DNA of 64,000 nucleotides, taken from Macropodus opercularis (lineage: Eukaryota > Chordata > Actinopteri > Anabantiformes > Osphronemidae). Each line of letters begins with the position of its first letter. Within the stretch, counting starts at the first letter, position 1. The stretch lies in NCBI GenBank assembly GCA_030770545.1, contig CM061109.1, forward strand, positions 744,001 to 808,000, in the 5' to 3' direction. A program made the translations under genes and the position numbers. This document shows, in pieces, positions 39,273-51,200 of the stretch. The notes under the pieces were generated by a model, which saw nothing but the letters and a program-made list of their open reading frames with translations, searched no databases and had not been told where the DNA came from.

Positions 39273-42200
39273 CTGGAAAGACACAGTTAGACGTTTACCC
39301 GCTTGGGTTCTCACACCCAGAAATGATGCACAGTATCTAACCACATCCAGTGACTCATTTAGTTTCAATAAAGTGGATTATTATAGACACACAGCAGGCT
39401 GAGTCTGGTATACACTGATCAGGGAGGAACGCAGGAGACTAACTGTGGGGAACTGAGTTCTGTATGCTGACACCTTTCCACCAGAACCAGTCTTATCTTC
39501 TTCACATATCTGAGCGACAGTAACTGGCTGACTGTTCCATCCTTGGGCCATTTCTAATCATCTCTGACCACTGCAGGTAGGGCCCAGCCCAGAAGAGCTG
39601 AGTTCTGGAGATGACCCAGTCGTCTCGCCGTCGTACGGCCCTAGTCAAATCCTCTGCTAACGCGTCGGCTTTAAGGACAGAAATGTTCACATGCTGCGTA
39701 ATACGTCCTGCTGACCAGTGAGTGTAAATCAAGAACTGCATGTAAGCTGGACTTACTTTGCTGTGCCGCCCTCAGGCTTGTTCCACCTGCAAACATTCAA
39801 TACAAGGTTTAGTTCTTCCCTTTAAGACAAAGCACTAATTGCTTTGAGGTAATCAGTTCAGTGTGTCTGTACTCACTTCCTGTCCTGAGGGTCAATATCG
39901 CAGAACGTGACAGTGTTGCCAGGGTAATGGCGCCTGAAGAAAAGTCTAGAACCAAGGAAATGAAGAAAGAGGTTACAGAACCACAGAAGACCTGCACTGT
40001 GCTGGGAAGCAGATGTGACTCTCTAGATGCTTATTACTGTCCTAGACAAAACTGAAATCACACACAGAGGAAGCAGGTTGCTCATTAGCCAGCCTCGCTT
40101 CCTTGGCCTCCGTGTCTACAACACACCCACCTGTCCCACCTCACTCGCTGCTGGATTTCCCCTGTTCTCTCTTTCCTTCCTGTTCATACCAGTGAGCTGG
40201 GTAATAAAGTGTCTGCATTCGTCAGTGCGTCCCGCCTGCCTTCATGCCCTGCATCTATTTCTACGACTGGTAAAAGCTTTGACTGATCAAAATGCTGCAG
40301 TACATCACAGGTCCCACATCCTTTCATGATGAGCAATAGCTCATGTTCAACCAAATGAAAGTCTTAAGTCCTGCTCAGACATTCAAAGCTCTCTTCAAAT
40401 ACTGTCCGTCTGCAGCAGGCTCTCAGTGCCATGTGTTCAAACACCTCTTCACGTCCAGCATCCAGACTTACTTCCTCTGGTTGTCAGTCAGCGTGATGCC
40501 TTGTGCGGACACCTTGAAGTGCACGACGGTGGCAGCGACCGAGGCAGAAGCCAGTGTCTCAGATATGGCCTTGGCGACAGCCTGAGGACCTGTCAGCGAC
40601 TCCATCTCCACTGAGTTGATGTAGAGCACATTGCATGCTGGGAAAAGAGCAGAAGCCTGGTAAAAAATTACATTGATACAAATTGTATTGGTTCCAAAAT
40701 GAATCCAGCAAAAGGTTTTTAATACCGTTTATTTAGAAATGCCAGACACCTGTTCATGCAAGAATCTCTTCCCGTTAGGGAGCATGCTTCAAAAGCTTTT
40801 ACAAACTAATCCATCCAAATCATTCCCCATAAAACATTCTGTCTGTTACGGGAGAGAAACTAGATGCCGTTGTTAAAAGACGAGTGCAGCAAACTGCAAA
40901 GAAAAATTAAACGGGACCGTTCGTGGTCCGTCTTCAACAGACACACACACACAAGAGACAGATGATGCACATTCCAGACGGCAGGTTTTACCATGTGAAT
41001 CAGCAGCGGCTCTCTGCACTGGGACAACAAGGACGCCATGTTGTCAGAATAACGTCTGCTCTTAAAGAGGATTTGTTTGAATCTTGGGGCCTATAGAATG
41101 AGAGGAGGGAGCTTCTGATGAGGTTTTACCTGCTCCTTGCTTCAGTCGATCGGCCAGTGGATTAGTGGTTGCAACCTCTGGCACTTCCTCAGTGAGATCT
41201 GCGAGACAAACAGACTGTTATACACGAAGCTTCTCTATGGCTGCCGTTCAGCTGCTGGAGACGCGTGGAAGCTGTGAGGACAAACCCAGCACGTGACTTT
41301 TTACTCACTATGTTCATAGAGCATCCAGCTGCTTTTCCCGTAAATCACAGAAACACGGCAACGAAAAAGACGACTGAAATCTATACACGCACGTCTTCCG
41401 ACCTCGTTCACCTTTTGTTGCTCACTCACATCGTGGATCAACGTCCTCGTTAGCACTAATCACAGCAGTAAATGCTAATCTTCAGTCAGTTTAGTGTAGG
41501 CAGAGCTTTCATCAGTAAGACAAAAATGTTCTCGGCGTCAGGCCGTAGCTGACATTTTAACACGCACAGACCTGTGGCAGGGATGAGTAGTTTGCAGGGC
41601 AGGGCCAGCGGCGTGATAGCATGTTGGTAGACCAGGGCCGACAGGCAGCCTGTGAAGCAGACACGCGGTCAAACACACATTTCTCCTGCTAGCTTCACCT
41701 TCACAGAGCTGAACCTGGTCGTTGTCAGTATTATACAGGAAGAACACACTCCATCACACAGTGTGACAGGGCAGCGGGTCCTGACTCACCGAAGTAAGGC
41801 TCGTTGGGACAACCCTTCAGCTTCACGCCTTTAGGGCTGCTCTCGATCAGGAAGTGCCTCACCAGCTCACTGGAGATGTCTCCTGTAGCGTGGAAAGACA
41901 GTACGCTGTGAGCTTCAATTCCATCTGGACTCCGACCTGAATCCAAAACGGAGGAGGAAAAGCCCCGAGAAACAGCGAAGCGGATCATCTAAATACCTTT
42001 TTTGCTGGGATGCACAGTGGGCGGGGGTGAGGCCACCTTCATAGCCAAACCATAAGCTCCCCTGAACGAGTGACTGTCCCGGATAACAAAGGCGCCAGGC
42101 TCCTTCTCTCTCAGCAGGCTAATAGCTGTAACACAGTTTGCATTCACACGCTGTCAGTTAAGACTAAATGATGGCAGTTAGTCGAGAAATATGCAGCGGA

Positions 42201-45200
42201 AGAGCTTGTTATGGGAATGCAGACAAAACAGAAAGTGTGTGAAAGACTGACAATCATGACGTAAAGCTGAAGTTGTGTGGTGGGTCTTAGAGGACAGAGA
42301 AGGACTGAACAGCAGGCTTTTTGAAACATGGCTGTCAGTCTGCGTTTGATTACAGCTACAACTTCTAACACGACACTGGGCTTCAGTCAGTCAGTGTTTT
42401 AGCTCCATTACGTTGCTGTGTAGCTCGGTGCCTCGGCCTGTCTACATGCGACAGCTTTAGGAAGGAAGATGGATGAGACGAGCAGCACTTGCAGATGTTG
42501 TGTAATGCTCTTCATATGGTGCCTCCCTCTGCGTGTGCATGGCACTAAGTAGAGACTGACCATGTGCTTATGTTTAACATGATAGAATCCAAAAGAAATC
42601 ACACGTGAATGCACATAGAGCCACCGACAACCAAGCAGGAGACAGCAGAGAAGCAGTGTGTACACAAGTCTTCACACACAAACCCAAAGGGAAGATTCCC
42701 ACATGGAAAAACCTCCTTCCAACACTTACCCTGCTCTCTAGAAATTTCTGGTTTGTACCAGAACTTGGTTGTGTCTTGGACAAACTTTACATTCAGTTTA
42801 CTGTCAGGACTTCCATCTGCAATAACAATACATAAATACAATAAACCAACAGTTGTTTAGTTGTAGCTATGTCCTTATTTACTTATTTGCCAGGCATATG
42901 TCCTTACCAGGCATACTGAACTTCGAGAAGTCAGAGAGGGTGTGGAAGTAGCTGGGCGTGCTTCCTCCGCTCACTGGAGACATCATCTTTCCATTCAGCG
43001 AGCCATAGGACAGAGTTCCATTTGGTCTGTCTCCACTCGACATGCGCCTCTTCTCTGGAAGCTGCGGTTGGAAGCCAGGAGATGGACTACCCTGCCGGAA
43101 TCCTCCACCCATTCCGACCACCCCCCCATCTTGGTAACCTGCTGGTGAGATGGGAAAGGACGGCGTGGGCGGACCTTGGTAGCCAGAGGAGCTACTCTGT
43201 CTTGACAGATTCCCGTGTCTCTCATCTGGGGTAGTGTACCCACTGTGCATAGGGTGACGGTCCAAGCTAGGGCTTCTCTGCGACATCTGCGAAACAGTCG
43301 GGCGATGAACCAAAACCGGGCTTCCTTGTGGGTGTGCGAGTGATGGCTGGCAGCTGAGTACAGGGCTGCTTTGGATGGACTGGCCCAGGGACGGCTGTCT
43401 GCTCAGGACTGGGCTCTGCTGGGATCCCTGTCCCCCAGAGGCCTGTCTGCTGAAGCCTGGGCTGCTTTGAGTGCCTTGGGACATACGACGACCAATGTTG
43501 GGGCTTCCACTGACAACCGGCACGTTCTCATCAAAGCCATTGGCTGATGTTTTCTGGACCATGGTGGAACCGTCAAGATTAGTCATTGGGCGTTGCTGCA
43601 GGACCGGACAGTGAGCGGAGCTAAGGACATTGGTCCGATGCTGTGCGTGCGGACTTCCATGGCTGACGGTCATCTGAGAAGGTTGTGAGGTGGATGGGCT
43701 AGAATCTGAGGACACGTGGCTCCCCAGGAGGGCATTGGGGCCTAGGTGTGACAGCGTATGAGTAGTAGTGCCAATGTAAGAAGCGCCTGGAAAAGTGGAA
43801 TCCAGGTAGGGAGAGGCTGGAGTGTTCATGGTTTGATACGACAGGGTGGGAGTAGGGAAGGTGCTCTCTGTAGCCTGGGAACGGAAGCCTGAATCAGTAG
43901 TGGGCTGGGACGGAGTGCTAACACTGCTCTCTGTTGAAGCGTGGTCACTGGACGGATGAGAGCAACCAAAGAGTTAACAGATGAAGATCATTACAGGGTG
44001 TGACTCTGCACCATGTGTTCGACTCACCCCTGTGAGCTCTGGATGGGACTGCTGCTGGACAGAGGTGGGTTCAGTGTGTGGGAGGGCGGACTTGGACTTC
44101 TTTGCTGGATTGCAGCCTCCTCCGGTGGGCTAATGCTCCTGGGTGGTGCGAGAGGTTCTCCACCTGCTACCGCTGACCTCGCCACAGACTCAACATAACT
44201 TCTTGGTGCTGCAAAGGACAGGAAGGAAATCTTAAGTGACATTTCAAAAACAATGGCTTCTGGTATTTATTACATGGTGGGGTGGCTGATGATAGTTTCT
44301 GATGTTGATACAGGACAAAAAAGAATAAATCTATTTAAAGAGTTGTAAATAAAATCAGAAAGTAACTCTGGTGTCTTGGCAGCGCTTCCATACCATGGTG
44401 AGCATCAGCATGCCAACGCTGACAGCTACTGTAGCATCGGCTGTGATGCTCATAACAAAACACAGAATTCATAATAACGACGAGATATGACGCTTGGGTA
44501 TGTTACAGTAAGAGTAATCTAATAATAGTTCTTAACACCAGGGTTCCTTTTCTAAATATGTGGAACAATGAAAACCACAATCCCACCATGACCAAGAAAC
44601 CAAAGTTGAGATGGTTCAACCACACAGTATGTGCATGTAAACAGATCTGAGTGTCGACGATGACCCGCGGCACTTCGGCAGCACTCTTACCTTCCTCACC
44701 CGCACTGCTCTCATCTGTGGAGCATCACGGAAATAATCCACAAAGAAGAATGTAAAGGGACAGAGGTACGGGAATGTAGCTACAAAGACGCTGGTGAGCT
44801 ACATTCATCTACATTCTAGTATTCCAGTGCCTTATCATGAAATGAGCTGTGGCAGCAACGCCTAAAGGAAGACGGCCTCGCTGCGCAGCTGATAAGCCAA
44901 TTCAACTTATACCGTAAGAGTTATAGCAGTTTTGTTTTTCTGCTGATCCTGCATGAACATGCAAACATCACTGCACTGAAAAGAATAAAAACACACATCT
45001 AGTTATTGTGTCTTTTTCATATGTGATCTGCCAAAAAGCGAATGAACAAACCAACCTGAGCCTGTTTGATGGAGGACGATCTCTGCCGGGTTGTGTGGTT
45101 TCAAACCCAGGGCTGACAATGGAGTCTTAGCGAGACCAGGAGGGGATCGACCTGGAGACGGTTGGAGCGTTATTAGCACACGGCATCATCACGGTCACTC

Positions 45201-48200
45201 TGACAGCTGCTGCCTGTTGTTGCAGTCTCACGAGCTAAAATCCTAACAGCCAATTAATATTTATGTAGACTGCTGAGTTTAATGACAGTCGAGACCTTAC
45301 ACCATAGTGACAGGTAAGCAGCTGTCAAAGCTCAACAGAAGTATACATCACCGCAGCAAGAGCAACCTGCTGGGAAGGATGTGCCCATGCCTCATGCTCA
45401 GATGGAGTGACACCAACATGCACGTGATCAGAACCTCTCGGCTGTGAAACCTTCTCACTCCACCCATGGCAGAGTAAGATGCAGGTGGTACAAACCGACA
45501 CCAAAGCAGAGCTGGGTCACACTGAACTCAATGAGGACACATGGGGAACTTACCCTTTTCAGTTCTACTCACGCCACAGATAAAGCTAGTTTGACAGTTT
45601 GTAGTCAGGGCTGCGGTGATGCTAACATTTTTTAGCTCTGCTGACGTAACACTGGAGGGAAAGATAAGGGAGAAGAGTGTGCCACCACACGGGACATGCT
45701 CTAATGTCATCAGCCTTGAAATGAATGAGTCCACTTTGTCTTAATGCTGGTGCCCACTGTCTTATCCCCCTCCAGCGTCAACACAAACGATTGTATGGGT
45801 GCAAAAAGCAAAACATAAATGGCTGGGAATTAAGGCTGCCGGGGAAACAGGCAGGATGCTGGTTGCAGGGAAACGAGGCAGCACCAGATGACAAACGGAC
45901 ACTGAGAGCAGCAGCTGCTGTACTGTGAGCACATGTTCTCCCTTAATGTGAGCTCGTGCGCTTCATGTACGTAGACGTCCGTCATTCGAGTTATTCCTTG
46001 TTTCTGCACCACATGCTGTACAGTAGATGTGTAATCCAGGAGGAACCTCCAGCATGTCCACTGTGTTTGCTAGTGCTGCTCTCATGTGACTCCCATGCCA
46101 AAGCAGTGCAGGTTTGTGATAAGTGATGAGGGATTGTCACCTGGGCAGAGACAAGGGACAGGGATTCAGGGATGAGGTTCAATGTGGCTGACATGTTGGG
46201 ACAGTGGAAATCCAGTAGAGAGACGTGCGTCCTCGACTTACCAAAGAATCCAAATCAATTCTTTGTACTTGCAAGACATGTCCTATTTAATCACTGGTGG
46301 GGTGTGTAGCAATAGGTGTGTTTTGGTTGTTGTGTGCTCAGCTGAGAAACATATTAGCAGGTTTGTGGGTTATTAACCCCAAAAACATGTAATGAAGGGA
46401 TTCAAAGCCTTTCTCCTTATGTCTTCCACACAATGACGTTGCAATTCAACTGTTTGTATCGTCTGAATCAACTGATGGGAAATCTTCATAGCTGGATGTT
46501 TTCTCACCAGGAGGACTGCACCAGAGTTCACGAAATGATCTGGATCGACACCACCTCTCTAGGTCGCTCTCTGACCTGAAAGGTCATTCTCATGATTGGA
46601 CTTATAAACGACTGTAACTGGGTGTAGTCAGTTTGTCCACCAACCTTATTCCATCTTCATTCTTTAGTATATTAGAACGTTATGTATTAAGTCCTTTATC
46701 TCTTCCGCTAGCCCAGACTACCACCAGCAAAAGCTTTTCAGGATTGCTGATCATGTGACTACCTGACTACCTTGCATCCTTTCAAGTCAACTCTGTAAAA
46801 TTGCAAAGTTAAGTTATTAATTAATTCACAGTTCACGTGTAAGACACTGAAGAGATTGAAGACTTTTGTCAGCAAATCCTATATAAATCCTATTTAGTGC
46901 GGACGCTTTGTCCTAACATAAGAGGAAAAGCCACAGAATGTGTTAAAAATGGTGTGTGTGTGTTTTACGACTATCTTTATGGGCGTGCGCTGTGGGAGGG
47001 AGGCGAGAGGATGGGATGAGGTAATTAGAGTAGTTGACAAACAGCATGTTGCCCAATTCTTGACATGATGTTGTTTTAGCGAGTGTACTGTAACTGAGAG
47101 GGCGGTTAACAGAGAGGAGGGGATGCTCGTCCTCATCTGTGAGTATAGATGTTCATTTGTCTGCATTTGTTGTCTTCTGGACTCATTGAAACATTGTCAA
47201 GATCACACAAGAGTGATTTGGCCTCTCTTTGCCTCTTTGCTTCAGTCTTTCCTGCGACGTGGCCACGCAGTCAACACAAAGCCAGAACACCCAGATCATA
47301 CACTAGACAAACTGAATGAACAGATTCTAAGCTTCTCATTGCGTCACAAGGTTCAACCCATATATGCTCACACTTGTCAGTCTTCAGTATTTGCATCTAT
47401 GGATAAACTTTAGGTGCAACTGCTGTATTTTTTGAACTGCTAGCTAGGCCTGAGCTCCACAGTGCCCTGTGTCAGCCGGGAGGGAAACTTACACAGGTTG
47501 AAGTAAGGGGTTTGCGGCGAGATGGGGAAGGCAGGGGTTTGGGGAAACACCTCACCACCAACTGTGGCCGTAGGACTGATCGGGCCTCCTTCCATTTCCT
47601 CAAAGGCCTCCCGGTAGCTGTGCATATTTCTCTGGTGAAAAGAACAAATGGTGATGTGATGGGATGAAAAAGTGTGACATTGTTCAATAAATGCATGCGT
47701 TGTACCTCCTTAGGTCGCCCCCCAGGGTTCATGGCTATTGCGTTGACAAACTCCGGAGAAACACAGCGAACGGGGGAACGAATGGGGACGTCTGGAGAGG
47801 AGCCATCATCGGGACTGTTCTGATACTGCCCCTCGCTGGTGATGCGGCGCCGGGGGACAGTTGTAGGCTCGTCCACTGACAACGCACGGGCCTGGACACC
47901 TGGGACAAGGTAGAAATCTGTGTTAACCGTGAGCAGGGGGCGATCACTGCTGCTGTCCTCCTGTACTTCCATCACCGCCATCAGATGTTAATAGTTGCCA
48001 GCCGTTGTGAAAATCACTGCATGGACTTTAGTGAACATTTCATCACTCCAAAGCATTCGCAAGCCGCTGTGATTCTTCAAGCCTTGGCTTTTAAAGGAAA
48101 GCTCTACCTGAAAATAGGTGAAACTGAGGAACAGCTGCTAGGACGCAGTATCGAGGTCATGAACAGCGACCTGTTTGGACGCCGTATGATTCTGGGCGTC

Positions 48201-51200
48201 CCATTGCAGATTCTCCTTCTATGCGTCTTCTAGTGACACCTCAATGAAGCGTTTTAGACAAGTGAGACACTTCAGTTCATTCAGACTAATATTTCTTACT
48301 GAGCATGAAAAACACATTCAGAAGAAGGGCAGTAATGCTGTGGCTAATACTAATGGCCACCTTAACATGCAGACGAAGGCTGTCCGGACGGTAACCTGCT
48401 GAGAAAACTGCAGCGCGGTGGTACGCAGAGAAAACAAGGGCTTGCTCATGAACTGATTAATAAACTCGGTATGAATCACATCCCTAGCAAACTGAAACTG
48501 AAAACACGCTCTTGGTAGAATGTTACACAAAGTATGTAACATTTTCTGCCCGACTTTGTGTCACGGGTGTAAATTGAAAGTTTGTTATCTAACACTTTGA
48601 TGTGGCCACTTCTGGCTGAACCTCAAAGCAGCCAATAAGATCTTTTCAGATAATCCTGTGTGCAGGGAGCCAGCGAGAGCAATAAGGGAGAAAGCCAGCA
48701 GCATAACACAAACGGGATCTGAGTTAAGAGTTTTAGGCTAATGTGCAATGTCCTTGACTGCTGAGGTAAAGCAGCAAAGCATGAAATGCTGGCCCTCATG
48801 ATAAAGCCTGCATCAAAGATATGTCACTGGCTGCAGGTGTGGAATGCGATGAAGGAAGAACGATAGTAGGAGAAGTGGCAATTTATCCTGCAACTCGTCT
48901 TTCAAATTCTGCAACTGCATTGCTGATGTGGAGGTTGTCGATTTGAAAGCTGCTGTTTTTCCTCCTCTCACACAAAATGACTCGTAGCCTGGCAGAGTGG
49001 CGTCATTTAAACCCTGACAAACACAGACGCATTATCACAGGCTTCTGCCAGTTTGCCACCAAATTTCCATCAATGGGAAAAATGTAGATATAAACACCCT
49101 GAATGGGAACCGGGGAAAATATGAACACTTCAGTTACCTTCACTTTAAAGCGAGGGAGCGAATCACGGCAGATAGACGGCAAAGTTAGCTGTCGCTGCAC
49201 GTGAAACGCTGCAAGTGTCCCATTTTTTTAAAGTTCTGCATCGAGCCAGTGAAATGTTTCCGATCGCAGTCACATACTTTGAACAGAATCTAAAGAAATC
49301 AGGGACAATCACGTGCCATCTGCTGCAGACACGTGATGTATGTCCAGCTCCAAACAGCGCTGCGCTGGCAGCGTGTTGGTTAAGAAATCTTGGAAGTGAC
49401 ATCTTTGAAAAGTACGTAGTCCCCCCAAGAGAAACACACCCACCATCACACCGAGCCTGGAAACACAGAACCAGATGTACCCGCGACGCAGCCCTGTGGA
49501 GCAGAGCGCTGTCAAACACTTCAGCGTTGCCCCGGTGACGACTAATGGCTTCCAGCTGGGGCGGCTGGAGGGCTCTAGTCTTCTCTCATTTCTCAGCTAT
49601 TTAAAAAAGTGCTATCATGGAATAAGCACAGGATCGACTCCAAAAACATGAACTCGATAAGTGACCCTCATTAAGTCCTGATGTGCTCATCAAACCGACC
49701 TTAAGTTGAGCAGTAGTGGGCGAACACATACTGTATCGTCTCGCTCTTCCTTCAATCCTTGTTTGACCTTGAATTTGAAATTGAAGCGTTTGTGTCTATA
49801 GCCACAGTGTAACATTCAACACTGACAGCGTTGCCACTAAAACTAAGCTCCGTCTCTCAGAGGACACATACAGCTTTAGTAATGCTGCCAACTAGTCTCT
49901 CCTAGATTCGGTGTCTTTTGTCTGGCTTTGTACATGTAAGTCTTTAAAATAGTGCAAGTGAAAAAGCAGCTCTGAAAGAACCCAGTGTATCCAGGCCTCT
50001 GTATTGTTCTCCGAGTTTGGCAAACGGATCTTGTGACATGCTCCTGGCAGAGGACAGAGCCTCCTTTGTGCTTCCCTAGTCTCGTTCTTGTGAAACTTTA
50101 ACATTATCCAGTTTAGTTTTCTTCCCTTACCTTTCTGCAGCGTGAAGAAAGAAATGATTAGGAGGTTAGTTTGATGCAGCTCTGCAAACCCAGTGACGAC
50201 ATGAGAATATGTTATGTATGAAAAGTAGAAAGAGGAAGAGAAAGAAAAGACACAACGAGCAGCTGCAGATAGAGCAGTCAATTACATTACAATTCACAAG
50301 TGAGAGAAAGACCACAAACCACCACACCCACAGGACAGACACAGACTTAAACCTGGGCTGAGGGACACTTTCTGAAAGTGCTCCCTCAGACAGGATGGAA
50401 GAACCAACCGGAAAGGGAGTAGGAACGGCGGTGCTCAGACTGAGAGGAGGTCATGCTGGGGATGACACTTTGGGCACGAGCCGAGTATTCTGGGTGAAAA
50501 GATGAACGATGAGAGAGAGATGAATGATGATGGTGAAACAAGGCAGGAGATGAGGTGAAGTGACTTTTAGGGCTGACCTGTGAATCCTGAGCAACATTTA
50601 GGTTTTAAACAGGAAGTACAAACAAGGGCCTCGTCCAGCGTAATAGCGTAATAGATGAACTAGCGTCTACGGTTCGGTGCATTCAATGGCAGTAAAGTGA
50701 AGCGAACTGTGCTGTTGATTGTACAAAAACATGTTTGCTGTTTGCTACGTGACTGCAATCACTGACTTGCTTCCATTTCCTGCTGCTCTGCAGGCTTTCA
50801 GATGATGGAGAGGCTACTTCCTGTGCGGCCCTGAGTGATGGGGACTAATGGCATAAGATAAGGAAGGTGCATGTGTGCATGGATGATGGCATCACCATCA
50901 CACTTCCTCTCGTGTGTTTGTCCCGCTTTTCCCACTTAGTCCAGCAGAAACCAAGGCTGTACATGTCAATGACCGATGCACGGACAACATTTAGAAGTAG
51001 ACCCAGCTGTGGCCCCAGCAGCTCGTTTGCTACTGTGTTTCTATGCCAACAGATCAAAACCCAATGTAACTGAGCTCACGGATTACTATGAACAACGCAG
51101 TCTAATCTGTGCAAGTCATCACATATATATCAAGAGACTCGATAGCAGGCTGTATTTAAAACGCAGGAGCTGAGGTAACAGATCTTACCAGCCACTCTCT

